From Paenibacillus marchantiophytorum (lineage in GTDB: Bacteria; Bacillota; Bacilli; Paenibacillales; NBRC-103111), in contig NZ_BMHE01000062.1 of the NCBI RefSeq assembly GCF_014640555.1, positions 357-38,422 on the forward strand: a DNA stretch of 38,066 nt, read 5' to 3'. The position numbers were made by a program, and so were the translations under genes. This document shows positions 16,083 through 25,018 of this stretch, piece by piece. The notes under the pieces are model-generated. The model had not been told where the DNA came from, did no database searches, and saw only the letters and a list, made by a program, of their open reading frames with translations. How positions within the stretch are numbered: the first letter of the stretch is position 1; every line of letters begins with the position of its first letter.

Positions 16083-16880
16083 CGGGAGCAGCAGCCGTCA
16101 GAGGCTAGAGGAACTATGATCCGCTATCTCTCGCAAATCGGCCGATGTGCGCATCCTTGCGGAACTACGATCCGCTATCTCTCGCAAATCTGCCCATTTC
16201 GGGGGCGAAACTGCGAAATAGAGGAACAGAGTTCCGCGTGAGGTCCAGTTAGCTCGGTTTTTGCCAGAATAGAGGAACGACGTTCCCTCTGGAGTGGATT
16301 TGCTACTGGTGGTGGAGTTAAATAGAAGGTTGGGAGAACGCAGAGAGCAGCTGTACGGGAAAAGTAGCTGATTGGTTGGGCGGGAGCGGCAGCCGTCAGT
16401 GGATAGAGGAGCTACGATCCGCTATATGTGGCAAATCGGCCGATGTGCGCATCCTTGCGGAACTACGATCCACTATTTTGCGCAAATCTGCCCATTTCGG
16501 GGGAGAAACAGCGAAATAGAGGAACAGAGTTCCGTGTGAGGTCCAGTTAGCTCGGTTTTTGCCAGAATAGAGGAACGACGTTCCCTCTGGAGTGGATTTG
16601 CTACTGGTGGTGGATAGATGGTTGGGAGAACGCGGAGAGTAGCTGTAAGGAAAAGTAGCTGATTGGTTGGGCGGGAGCGGAAGCCGTCAGTGGCTAAGGG
16701 TAGAGGAACGACGTTCCCTCTGGAGTGGATTTGCTACTGGTGGTGGAGTTAGATAGAAGGTTGGGAGAACGCAGAGAGTAGCTGTAAGGAAAAGTAGCTG
16801 AATGGTTGTACGGGAGCGGCAGCCGTCAGAGGCTAGAGGAACTATGAACCGCTATTTCGCGTAAATCTATCCATTATGGA
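16083..16880 (+). repeat. long tandem repeat block (units about 298, 291, 139 bp and partial)
   Basis: Units begin with CGGGAGC(A/G)GCAGCCGTCAG at 16083, 16381, 16672 (with a one-base change) and 16811. Units 1 and 2 are nearly identical. Unit 3 lacks about 150 internal bases and joins TGGCTAAGGG directly to the TAGAGGAACGACGTTCC segment. Unit 4 stops after about 70 bases. Each full unit contains smaller elements: GGAACTA(C/T)GATCCGCTAT (two copies), GAGGAACAGAGTTCC and AGAGGAACGACGTTCCCTCT, several of which are short hairpins. No coding capacity is credible. The block looks like a dispersed intergenic repeat that expanded and then partly collapsed. Confidence 0.88.
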
Positions 16881-17174
16881 AGCATATCTTGTCATCCGTT
16901 CCGGCCCGCATTTCGTAAAATACATAGTATTTGACAAGGTAAACGTAATATATGTCATCGTCAAAGTGGTGGACACTACGTATAATTTGCAGTAGGAACC
17001 ATTCAAAATTATGAATATAACCCAGAAAATAGAAGGAGGTGAGAGGAAACGGGGGCATTGGTTGTTAAGAAGAAAGCGCATTCTTAGGGGAAGGAGGGTT
17101 TTGACTGAGCGAACAGACACGTTAGTATTGGAAATATCATGGACTTCATACTTATCAACTTGGAGGTGCAAGGC
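16881..17174 (+). promoter_or_regulatory. upstream region of the glucanase gene with candidate operator and promoter
   Basis: TTTGAC (16930-16935) and GTCAAA (16960-16965) are inverted, with TGACA/TGTCA nested nearby, giving a possible operator. A TATAAT at 16981-16986 could be the -10 box although its -35 region is poor. Two strong ribosome-site-like AAGGAGG motifs (17032-17038 and 17091-17097) occur far upstream of the true start with no convincing leader peptide. Confidence 0.35.
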
Positions 17175-20100
17175 ATGTCAATCCGCAAAATTTCATGGAA
17201 AAGCAAACATGTGCTTATTTGTACGCTAATCGCAATTATTCTCTTAACGCAATTCGTTGCTTATGGTCAGTCTTCAGCAGCCACGAACTTGGCTTCAGGT
17301 AAGACTGCAACGGCAAGCGGATATAATCAAACTTATGTAGCCGGCAATGTGACGGACAGCAATCAGGCGACTTATTGGGAAAGCGCTAATAATGCCTTTC
17401 CACAATGGATTCGCGTTGATTTGGCAAGTGCAAGCACGGTAACCCAGCTTGTTTTGAAGCTTCCTACTTCCAATTGGGGAACGCGGACACAAACCCTCTC
17501 CGTTTTGGGTAGTACAGACGATGTGAACTACACAACCATTCAAGCTTCACAAACGTATACTTTTGATGCGAACAGCGCAAATACGGTGACGATTAATTTG
17601 ACCAGTTCGACGGCTCGCTATATCAAGTTAAACTTTACGGCGAACTCCGCTTGGCCTGCGGCACAGTTGTCTGAACTCGAAGTGTACGGAACAACAGGTT
17701 CTACACCGACACCAACAGCTACGCCAACTGCGACACCTACGACTACCCCAACTCCGACGCCAACGATCACCCCAACACCTACGGCTACACCTACACCAAC
17801 TGCAACACCAACGCCTACACCGGGAACGGGCACGAACTTGGCTCTCGGCAAAACAATTAGCGAATCGTCCTCTATCTTTACTTTCATACCAACGAATGCC
17901 AATGATGGCAGTGTCACTACCTACTGGGAAGGAAATGCGAACAGCTATCCTAATACGCTGGCTGTAAGTTTAGGAGCCAATGCGAATATCACTTCCATCG
18001 TTTTAAAATTAAATCCGGATTCGGCTTGGGCGACACGGACACAAACGATCCAAGTGCTTGGACACGATCAGTATTCGACGAATTTTACGAACTTAGTAGC
18101 TGCTGCCGTATATACGTTTAATCCAGCAAACGGCAATACAGTGACGATTCCAGTCACAGCTACTGTCAGTGATGTACAATTGAAAATCACGACGAATTCC
18201 GGTTCAACTGGAGGACAAATTGCTGAATTTCAAGTTATCGGCACACCAGCGCCTAACCCTGATTTAAGTATTACTGCTACGACGTGGACACCGGGTTCTC
18301 CCATTGAAACCGACGCGATTACTTTAACCTCGACTGTCCAAAATATCGGTACTGCCGGCTCGGCAGCGACAACTGTGAATTTCTACTTAGGAACGACAGC
18401 GGTCGGTTCAGCGCCAGTTGGCGCATTAGCAGCGGGAGCATCAGCGAATGTCTCCGTGAACATTGGCGCCAAGGATGCCGGGACTTATACGGTGACATCC
18501 AAGGTAGATGAAGCCAATGCCGTGATCGAACAGAATGAGGCGAACAATAGCTTCACTAGCGCTTCGTCCTTGACTGTCAATCAAGTTTCCAGCTCTGATC
18601 TCATCGCTTCTTCGATAAGTTGGTCCCCTAGCAACCCATCTGCGGGCAACACGGTCAGCTTCTCGGCAGCGATTAAGAATCAAGGAATCGCAGCCTCCGC
18701 AAGCGGAGCCCACACGGTAACCTTAACGCTTACGGACGCAACGACCAATGCAGTTGTCAAAACAGCAACAGGCACCTACAGTGGTGTGATTGCTAGCGGC
18801 GCAACGACAAGTGCCATTAATCTGGGCACATGGACAGCTGTGAACGGGAAATACAATCTCAAGATTCAAGTTGCTGTTGATGGCAACGAGTTGGCGGTGA
18901 AACAAGCCAATAACCTTACGACCCAATCCTTTTTTGTCGGACGCGGGGCTAATATGCCTTATGATATGTACGAAGCCGAAGATGGCGTCATCGGCGGAGG
19001 TGCGGCCATTGTTGGTCCGAACCGTACGATCGGCGACTTGGCTGGCGAGGCTTCAGGCCGCAAAGCGGTCACGCTGAATACAACTGGCAGCTATGTGCAA
19101 TTCACGACAAAAGCGAGCACCAATACGCTAGTTACACGCTTCTCCATACCGGATGCAGCGGGCGGCGATGGCCAATCGAACACATTGAATATTTATGTGA
19201 ACGGTGTGTTTACCAAAGCGATCAACCTGACATCCAAGTATGCCTGGTTGTATGGCTCCGAAACATCGCCTGGCAATTCACCTGGCAGCGGAGCACCGCG
19301 ACATATTTATGATGAAGCGAATATCATGTTTGATACCACGATCCCGGCTGGCAGCACGATCAAGCTGCAGAAGGATGCGGCGAATACGACCAATTATGCC
19401 ATCGACTTTATCAACTTGGAACAGGTAGCGCCAATTGCTAACCCGGATCCGGCTAAGTATGTCACACCTGCAGGCTTCACCCACCAGGATGTGCAAAATG
19501 CTTTGAACCAGGTCCGTATGGACACAACAGGCAATTTGGTTGGGGTGTATCTGCCAACAGGCAACTATGAAACATCCAATAAATTTCAGGTATATGGAAA
19601 ATCAATTAAAGTCATTGGCGCAGGCCCTTGGTACACGCGATTTATCGCGCCGCAGGGGCAATCCAATACCGACATTGGCTTCTCTGTGACATCGACAGCG
19701 AATGGATCAACGTTTGCCAACTTTGCTTACTTTGGCAATTACACTTCGCGGATTGATGGCCCTGGCAAAGTATTCGATCTGTCCAATGTTGCCAACATGA
19801 CGATCGACAACATTTGGGTTGAGCATCAAGTATGCTTCTTCTGGGGGGCCAACACCGACTACATGACAATTAAAAACTCGCGGATTCGCGATACGTTCGC
19901 AGACGGTGTAAACATGACGAATGGAAGCACCAATAATCTCGTTACCAACATCGAAGCTCGTTCCACAGGCGATGACAGCTTTGCCTTATTCTCGGCAATT
20001 GACGCTGGCGGGGCCGACGAGAAAGATAATATTTTCGAAAATCTAACGTCACTGCTTACTTGGCGCGCAGCCGGTCTTGCCGTCTATGGCGGCTACGGCA

Positions 20101-20624
20101 ATACGTTCCGAAACATTTATATTGCCGATACGTTGTGCTACTCAGGCATCACGATCAGCTCGTTGGATTTCGGTTATCCGATGAACGGATTCGGGGCATC
20201 GCCGACAACGAATTTGCAAAATATTTCGATCGTGCGCGCTGGCGGCCATTTCTGGGGTTCACAAACGTTCCCGGCAATCTGGGTATTCTCAGCGTCCAAG
20301 GTATTCCAAGGCATTCGCGTAAGCGACGTGGATATCATTGATCCTACGTATCACGGCATCATGTTCCAGACGAATTACAGTGGAAGCACGCCGCAAAATC
20401 CAGTGACGGATACGATATTTACGAACGTTTCAATCTCTGGCGCTCAAAAGAGCGGTGATGCTTTCGATGCCAAATCCGGGGTTGCCATCTGGGCTAACGA
20501 TATGCCCGAAGCGGGGCAAGGTCCTGCTGTAGGCTCAGCGGTATTCAACCATTTGACGCTAACGAACAATGTGACGAATATTAAGAATACAACATCGACG
20601 TTCACGATTACTGTTAACCCGTAA
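17175..20624 (+). CDS. secreted GH87-like alpha-1,3-glucanase (mutanase)
   Basis: A 1149-residue secreted protein. The ATG at 17175 follows TGGAGGTG. Signal peptide about 1-35. Then: discoidin/F5-8C domain (about 36-172), Thr/Pro linker (175-216), second discoidin-type domain (218-358), two CARDB-like domains (361-472 and 473-590), a CBM6/35-type domain starting YEAEDGVIGGGA (594-754) and a right-handed beta-helix (759-1149). The helix carries D910 in FADGVNM and D933-D934 in STGDDSFA. This spacing matches, as I recall it, the catalytic triad of GH87 alpha-1,3-glucanases from Paenibacillus and Bacillus circulans, which also carry discoidin and Thr/Pro modules. Such enzymes cut fungal or streptococcal alpha-1,3-glucan. 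A different beta-helix glycosidase is possible. Confidence 0.8.
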   Translation: MSIRKISWKSKHVLICTLIAIILLTQFVAYGQSSAATNLASGKTATASGYNQTYVAGNVTDSNQATYWESANNAFPQWIRVDLASASTVTQLVLKLPTSNWGTRTQTLSVLGSTDDVNYTTIQASQTYTFDANSANTVTINLTSSTARYIKLNFTANSAWPAAQLSELEVYGTTGSTPTPTATPTATPTTTPTPTPTITPTPTATPTPTATPTPTPGTGTNLALGKTISESSSIFTFIPTNANDGSVTTYWEGNANSYPNTLAVSLGANANITSIVLKLNPDSAWATRTQTIQVLGHDQYSTNFTNLVAAAVYTFNPANGNTVTIPVTATVSDVQLKITTNSGSTGGQIAEFQVIGTPAPNPDLSITATTWTPGSPIETDAITLTSTVQNIGTAGSAATTVNFYLGTTAVGSAPVGALAAGASANVSVNIGAKDAGTYTVTSKVDEANAVIEQNEANNSFTSASSLTVNQVSSSDLIASSISWSPSNPSAGNTVSFSAAIKNQGIAASASGAHTVTLTLTDATTNAVVKTATGTYSGVIASGATTSAINLGTWTAVNGKYNLKIQVAVDGNELAVKQANNLTTQSFFVGRGANMPYDMYEAEDGVIGGGAAIVGPNRTIGDLAGEASGRKAVTLNTTGSYVQFTTKASTNTLVTRFSIPDAAGGDGQSNTLNIYVNGVFTKAINLTSKYAWLYGSETSPGNSPGSGAPRHIYDEANIMFDTTIPAGSTIKLQKDAANTTNYAIDFINLEQVAPIANPDPAKYVTPAGFTHQDVQNALNQVRMDTTGNLVGVYLPTGNYETSNKFQVYGKSIKVIGAGPWYTRFIAPQGQSNTDIGFSVTSTANGSTFANFAYFGNYTSRIDGPGKVFDLSNVANMTIDNIWVEHQVCFFWGANTDYMTIKNSRIRDTFADGVNMTNGSTNNLVTNIEARSTGDDSFALFSAIDAGGADEKDNIFENLTSLLTWRAAGLAVYGGYGNTFRNIYIADTLCYSGITISSLDFGYPMNGFGASPTTNLQNISIVRAGGHFWGSQTFPAIWVFSASKVFQGIRVSDVDIIDPTYHGIMFQTNYSGSTPQNPVTDTIFTNVSISGAQKSGDAFDAKSGVAIWANDMPEAGQGPAVGSAVFNHLTLTNNVTNIKNTTSTFTITVNP

Positions 20625-20630
20625 ATTGAC

Positions 20631-20672
20631 AAAGCCGCTTCTCTTGCCATCAGGGCAGGAGAGGCGGCTTTA
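20631..20672. terminator. hairpin between convergent glucanase and MATE genes
   Basis: AAAGCCGC-TTCTCTTGCC pairs with GGCAGGAGAGGCGGCTTT using two G-U pairs around a short loop. The T tract is weak on either strand, but the stem is long and sits between two converging genes, so it may serve both. Confidence 0.75.
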
Positions 20673-20701
20673 CTGTGTTTTATTGTGGTCTAGGTAGCTG
20701 T

Positions 20702-22093
20702 TTATGCTTTGCTCGGCATCATTCTCGCTTTACGCCAGTTGCCGAACTGATAGTAAAGTACATTCAGAATGACGGCTACCGTGAAGCTGATCGGGAAACT
20801 CCACCAGATTACATCGAACCCGTAAGAGTGGGCCAAGACTGTGGCGAGCGGGATGCGCACGATCAACAACGCTATGAAAGACACGATCAGCGGGAATATC
20901 ACCGCGCCTGCGGAACGAACTACACCCGCAACGACGTTGAAAATACCGAAGATAACGAATGACCAGAGCGTAATATTGTTGATGTGAACGCCGATGTCTA
21001 TCGCTTTGCCATCTGTAGGAAGGAAGAGCCCTACGACCTGACGGTTGAATAGATGCAGGATGACGACGATAATCCCTGTCATGACGATATTCATGCCAAC
21101 GCCAGACCATGTGATACGCGTTACTCGATCCCATTTGCCAGCACCGATGTTTTGCGCGGCCATGGAGGTGACAGCGCCGCCAATCGCCATAGCAGGCATT
21201 TGCACATAGCTGGAGATTTGGGTTGCAACACCGAACGCAGCCGTTGATTCCGAGCCGAAGGAGTTAACCAAATGAATCAGAATCAGGTTGCTTAGTGAGA
21301 CCACAACCATATTCAACCCCATGGGCAATCCTTTTTGAAATAGCGCACGAATAATGGACAAGTTCAAGCGAAGCAAGTGTGTGTCTGTTTTCGTGATTCG
21401 CAGAAAATATTTCTTTTGATACAAGTACAACAGCAGCATAACGAAGCTGATGAGCTGGGCGATAAATGTTGCGACGGCTGAGCCGGCGATGCCCATTTTG
21501 GGAAATGGTCCCATGCCCTGAATCAGCAGGGGATTGAGAATAACGTCCAAGATGGCGGACAGCAGCAAGAAATAAAAGGGGGTTTTGGCATCCCCGGAGC
21601 CGCGCAAAATCGCCATAATGAGGTTGAACCCAAACATAAACGGAACACCTGCGAAAATAATGCGCGTATAGGTTACTGCAAGATCTTTCACATCGGCAGG
21701 TGTATTCATCCAATCGAGAATTGTGGAGGAAAACAGCAGTCCTACCAAGGCGACAATTAAGGATAAACTAAAGAAGAAGACGGCGCTGGTCCCAACGACT
21801 TTCTTCGCTTCATCGACCTTTTTGGCGCCGAGGTTCTGGCCAATCATAATGACCGCGGCCATCGCGAATCCGAATATCGCACTGATCAGAAAGAACATGA
21901 TCAGGTTCGCATTGGAGGTAGCGGCTAGTCCGCTCTCACCTAAGTACTTGCCTATCCAAATGGCGTTGATGGATCCATTTAAGGTCTGCAGGACGTTGCC
22001 GAACAGGATAGGCAGTGAAAATAAAAACAGGGTTTTGGCAATCGGACCTTCGGTTAACGAAGGCCGAACCTTTTGTGCGGCAGTTCCACTCAT
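20702..22093 (-). CDS. MATE-family efflux transporter
   Basis: A 463-residue integral membrane protein with about twelve hydrophobic segments in two related halves. The N-terminus TEGPIAKTLFLFSLPILFGNVLQTLNGSINAIWIGKYLGESGLAA is a classic MATE start, followed by IGQNLGAKKVDEAKKVVGTS; the second half repeats it with GLPMGLNMVVVSLSNLILIHLVNSFG and AAQNIGAGKWDRVTR. MATE proteins export cationic drugs or metabolites using Na+ or H+ gradients. An AAGGAG site precedes the ATG. It is convergent with the glucanase and upstream of no obvious partner; the substrate is unknown. Confidence 0.94.
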   Translation of the reverse strand: MSGTAAQKVRPSLTEGPIAKTLFLFSLPILFGNVLQTLNGSINAIWIGKYLGESGLAATSNANLIMFFLISAIFGFAMAAVIMIGQNLGAKKVDEAKKVVGTSAVFFFSLSLIVALVGLLFSSTILDWMNTPADVKDLAVTYTRIIFAGVPFMFGFNLIMAILRGSGDAKTPFYFLLLSAILDVILNPLLIQGMGPFPKMGIAGSAVATFIAQLISFVMLLLYLYQKKYFLRITKTDTHLLRLNLSIIRALFQKGLPMGLNMVVVSLSNLILIHLVNSFGSESTAAFGVATQISSYVQMPAMAIGGAVTSMAAQNIGAGKWDRVTRITWSGVGMNIVMTGIIVVILHLFNRQVVGLFLPTDGKAIDIGVHINNITLWSFVIFGIFNVVAGVVRSAGAVIFPLIVSFIALLIVRIPLATVLAHSYGFDVIWWSFPISFTVAVILNVLYYQFGNWRKARMMPSKA

Positions 22094-22170
22094 GTCGTTC
22101 TCCTTATCCTAACTAGCAAAATAACAATCCACTGTTATTATACCAGTTTCACCCGACATGCTGAAACTCT

Positions 22171-22455
22171 CTATTTTCGAATGCGACGATCGAACAAGAA
22201 AGGGCCGAATGGGATGAATGCGGCAAGAAAAGCAAGCAGCACGCGCAGCATGGACCAGCGATGAAGGAATGTTACCCATGCGAGAGACAGCAGATACAGG
22301 ACGAATAAAGCGCCGTGGGCCATCCCGACGAAGAGGACGGCTTGCGGTGTATGGAAGAAGTATTTGAGCGGCATGGCAATGAGCAACAAAACAAGAAAGG
22401 ATGTTCCTTCCGCCCATCCAACATAGCGTAGTAGATTTAATGATCGTTGTAACAT
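22171..22455 (-). CDS. DUF3817 small integral membrane protein
   Basis: A 94-residue protein with three hydrophobic segments. The features LLRYVGWAEGTSFLVLLLIAMPLKYFF, the central GMAHGALFVLYLL and the late FIPFGPFLFDRR ending fit the DUF3817 (YdzA-type) family, whose function is unknown. The start follows TAAGGAG at good spacing. It is encoded downstream of, and on the opposite strand from, the next gene, with which it shares a divergent intergenic region. Confidence 0.88.
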   Translation of the reverse strand: MLQRSLNLLRYVGWAEGTSFLVLLLIAMPLKYFFHTPQAVLFVGMAHGALFVLYLLSLAWVTFLHRWSMLRVLLAFLAAFIPFGPFLFDRRIRK

Positions 22456-22535
22456 GTAAGCAACTCCTTACTTGGTCTAAATTCCTCTGTAGTGTAAGGA
22501 AGAATTATGAATGGAATATGAACATTATGTTTCAA

Positions 22536-22576
22536 TTGGACACAACCTATTTTTTCTAGTACGATGTTACTAGTAA
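22536..22576 (+). promoter_or_regulatory. candidate promoter with overlapping palindrome
   Basis: TTGGAC (22536-22541) and TACGAT (22560-22565), 18 bases apart, form a possible sigma-A promoter. CTAGTA (22556-22561) and TACTAG (22568-22573) are exact inverted repeats over the -10, and TTACTAGTAA (22567-22576) is itself a palindrome. Confidence 0.45.
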
Positions 22577-22625
22577 GCTATTATTCTGCTGATAGAGCAG
22601 CTTCATACAGGTAGGAGGAATTCAC

Positions 22626-23006
22626 ATGCTACGTCTTGGTGAGAAAATTATCGTTATTGCCGATAGTTTAGAACAAAATCTGCCGATCGGCGGATATGGA
22701 TATATTATTGCTTACGATAGAAATAACGATAATATCTTCGATTACGTCGTTCGTGTTCCCAGAGATAATAAACACTATTATGTACCTGCATCGGATATTG
22801 AGCTTGAAGAAGTGATTCTTCATCAGGAAGCCGACCTTGTGGAGCGGGAAGCACTGATTGATTTCGCATTAGCAACGAAAAATGAGGAGCTGTTTCGGAG
22901 AATTATGAACGGCGACCCTAGTGAAGAGTCAGATATTGAACGAGATAAAGAAGTTCAGTCCACGGAAGATTTCATTAAACAAATCGGTCTGAAGGCGTGG
23001 ATCTAA
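22626..23006 (+). CDS. small acidic protein of unknown function
   Basis: A 126-residue soluble protein that I do not recognise. The start follows TAGGAGGAATTC at good spacing and a terminator follows the stop, so it is a real single-gene unit. The first half is beta-rich and resembles a small barrel (MLRLGEKIIVIADSLEQ, GGYGYIIAYDRNNDNIFDYVVRVP, then HYYVPASDIE). The second half is helical and acidic and ends in LKAWI. There is no signal peptide or membrane segment. The KOW/SH3-like look of the N-terminus is only an impression. Confidence 0.8.
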   Translation: MLRLGEKIIVIADSLEQNLPIGGYGYIIAYDRNNDNIFDYVVRVPRDNKHYYVPASDIELEEVILHQEADLVEREALIDFALATKNEELFRRIMNGDPSEESDIERDKEVQSTEDFIKQIGLKAWI

Positions 23007-23018
23007 ATACAAGGGAAT

Positions 23019-23056
23019 AAGGTGGGACAGGGTAAATACCTGTTCCACCTTTTTTT
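23019..23056 (+). terminator. intrinsic terminator
   Basis: AAGGTGGGACAGG (23019-23031) pairs with CCTGTTCCACCTT (23039-23051) with one G-U pair and a seven-base loop, and Ts follow to 23056. It separates the unknown gene from the efflux operon. Confidence 0.92.
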
Positions 23057-23060
23057 GTTG

Positions 23061-23125
23061 TTGATATTAGGAAGAAATGGTGGTACATTAATATCCGAAC
23101 GCAAAACTAAATTGGTATTTTAGTT
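23061..23125 (+). promoter_or_regulatory. promoter and probable TetR operator of the efflux operon
   Basis: TTGATA (23061-23066), a 17-base gap and TACATT (23084-23089) form a good sigma-A promoter. Just downstream, AACTAAA (23105-23111) and TTTAGTT (23119-23125) are exact inverted repeats with a seven-base centre, located between the expected start site and the regulator's ribosome site. This is a natural autoregulatory operator. Confidence 0.65.
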
Positions 23126-23140
23126 CTGAGAGGTGAGGGA

Positions 23141-23710
23141 ATGGATCCTAAGAAAATTCTGATTATGGAATCAGCGAAGAAATCTTTTGCGCTTTTTGGA
23201 TACAAGGGCACGACGATGGATCAGATTGCTAAAATTGCGGGCGTCGGTAAAGCGACGATTTATACGTTTTTTGCTAATAAAGAAGAACTTCTCCATGAAA
23301 TTATTCAGTCTTTGATCGCGGAGATGAAAGCTGTTGCGGAAAAAGCGATTGTCGAAGGAGAGACGACCTTTGAGAAAATTCATGGAGCGCTTTACGGCAT
23401 CCTCGTTTTTCGCAAAGAACATGAACTGCTCATTCAACTAGCCCATGAGGTTCAGCAATTCGGCAGTACGATTACGCTGGAAGCGATGGCAAGTATTGAG
23501 ACTGAGGTCATTCAGTTCATGACGGAGCATATGCAGCGCGCCATACATAACGGTTCGATGAAAAACTGTGATCCGAAAATGACGGCTTTCATTTTATTCA
23601 AGTTGTATGTGGCTTTGGTTTTTGACTGGGAAAAGCAGAACGAGCCATTAACCGATGAGAAAATTTTGAATCTGCTGCAAATTTATTTTGGAAATTTCAT
23701 TCTTTCTTAG
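23141..23710 (+). CDS. TetR/AcrR-family transcriptional regulator
   Basis: A 189-residue TetR protein. The N-terminal helix-turn-helix is ESAKKSFALFGYKGTTMDQIAKIAGVGKATIYTFFANKEELL (residues 10-51), a textbook match. The rest is an all-helical ligand domain. It has GAGGTGAGG before its ATG and lies first in a four-gene unit with an adaptor, a permease and a TolC-family protein, so it most likely represses that unit through the palindrome just upstream. The ligand may be a lipophilic compound or a substrate of the exporter; nothing in the sequence decides it. Confidence 0.93.
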   Translation: MDPKKILIMESAKKSFALFGYKGTTMDQIAKIAGVGKATIYTFFANKEELLHEIIQSLIAEMKAVAEKAIVEGETTFEKIHGALYGILVFRKEHELLIQLAHEVQQFGSTITLEAMASIETEVIQFMTEHMQRAIHNGSMKNCDPKMTAFILFKLYVALVFDWEKQNEPLTDEKILNLLQIYFGNFILS

Positions 23711-23743
23711 TTTTTTTATTTCATATTATGCGGAGGGTTATTC

Positions 23744-25018
23744 ATGCGATTTATTCGACCAATGGTTTATTCAGCGATGGCGGTTGTCATCGGAACGAGT
23801 GCATTTCTTTTAACATCCAAACAGGCAGTCAGCCAAACAGATGCTGTTAATCAACTGCATCCAACTGCTTATATTGAAACGAATGAAGTGAGCGCCAGCT
23901 TCAAGGTAGGCGGAAGGGTGACTGAGGTTTTGGTCAAAGAAGGCGACAGCGTGAAGAAGGGGCAAGTACTTGCCCGTTTGCAAAGCACCGAGATCGAAGC
24001 CAAAGTGCAGCAGGCCAAGGCAGCGGTTGCGCTAGCGCAGGGGAAAATCGCCGAAGCGGAGGGCGCGACAGCGACTGCGGAAGCGAAGAAGCAGCAGGGC
24101 ATCGCCGGCGTGAATGTCACCGCGGATACCGCTGAACAGCAAATCGCGCAAGCGCAGGCTGCTGTCAGTGCAGCGCAAGCCAAGGTCGACGGACTTCACA
24201 ACGGGGCGCGTCCGGAAGAGAAGAAGCAAGCGGAGATTCAGTTCCAGGCAGCATCGGAGGTTTACACCATTGCTGAGCAGAACCTGAATCGGATGAATGC
24301 GATGCTCGCACAAGGTCTCGTCGCGCAAGCGGACGTGGACAAAGTGAAAGTGAGCTTCGAGGAAGCGAAGACGAAGCGGGACTTGGCCCAGCAGCAGCTG
24401 AACATGGCCAATCAAGGGCCGCGCGAAGAAGAGATTCGCGGAGCGGAAGCCCTGCTCGCCCAGGCGCAGGCTACGCTCAAGCTTGCGGAAGCGAACCGTG
24501 GCACGGTGCAGGTTCGCCAAGGGGACGTTGCCGCAGCGGATGCGGCGGTGCAGCAAGCCCAAGGCGCGATTAAATCCGCGCAATCCGGTGAACTGCAAGC
24601 GAAGGCTGCTCAGTTGGAAGCCGAGACGTACCTCAGCTACACAGATCTGGTTGCGCCAACAGACGGTGTTGTGCTATACCAATCTGCTCAAGTTGGCGAG
24701 CTTGTTGGCTCTGGGTTCCCTGTTTTCTCGGTGGAGTCGACTGAACAGCGCTGGGCTAAGTTTTACATGCCGGAGACTTCCGTTGCTGGCCTTAAAGTTG
24801 GCAACAAAATCAGCATGACCATGCTGTCGACGGGCGAGAAAGTGGAGGGTACCGTTACAACCGTAGCGGCAGCACCTGATTTTGCCATTAAGAAAGCTAC
24901 GCAAACCTCAGGCGAGACGGACATCCGTTCGTTTGGGATCAAAATTGAATTAAACCAACTGCCAGTCACAGCAACAACCGGGATGACGCTGCAATGGATC
25001 GGTAAAACGGAAGGATGA
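23744..25018 (+). CDS. HlyD-family efflux adaptor (membrane fusion protein)
   Basis: A 424-residue adaptor anchored by one N-terminal membrane segment (about residues 8-30). A split biotinyl-lipoyl domain is visible: VSASFKVGGRVTEVLVKEGDSVKKGQVLARL (about 50-80) and, after a long Ala/Gln-rich helical hairpin with heptad character (about 85-290), YTDLVAPTDGVVLYQSAQVGELVGSGFPVFSV. A beta-barrel domain with KVGNKISMTMLSTGEKVEGTV follows. The layout matches YbhG/YhiI-type adaptors that join ABC-2 permeases to TolC in Gram-negatives. GC content rises in the coiled-coil part. The stop overlaps the next start (ATGATGA), giving translational coupling. Confidence 0.93.
   Translation: MRFIRPMVYSAMAVVIGTSAFLLTSKQAVSQTDAVNQLHPTAYIETNEVSASFKVGGRVTEVLVKEGDSVKKGQVLARLQSTEIEAKVQQAKAAVALAQGKIAEAEGATATAEAKKQQGIAGVNVTADTAEQQIAQAQAAVSAAQAKVDGLHNGARPEEKKQAEIQFQAASEVYTIAEQNLNRMNAMLAQGLVAQADVDKVKVSFEEAKTKRDLAQQQLNMANQGPREEEIRGAEALLAQAQATLKLAEANRGTVQVRQGDVAAADAAVQQAQGAIKSAQSGELQAKAAQLEAETYLSYTDLVAPTDGVVLYQSAQVGELVGSGFPVFSVESTEQRWAKFYMPETSVAGLKVGNKISMTMLSTGEKVEGTVTTVAAAPDFAIKKATQTSGETDIRSFGIKIELNQLPVTATTGMTLQWIGKTEG

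Noticed and set aside
15879..16241. 120-codon plus-strand frame after the YhcH gene
   Set aside because: It begins inside a terminator and consists of repeat sequence; no ribosome site.
16083..16880. CRISPR array
   Set aside because: Repeats are about 290 bases and contiguous; no short repeats with unique spacers and no cas genes.
17011..17229. Possible leader peptide before the glucanase
   Set aside because: AAGGAGG motifs are present but none has a start codon at proper spacing, and the sequence overlaps the signal-peptide region in another frame.
17618..17917. Minus-strand frame with Val/Gly repeats
   Set aside because: It is the antisense of the Thr/Pro linker of the glucanase; low-complexity artefact.
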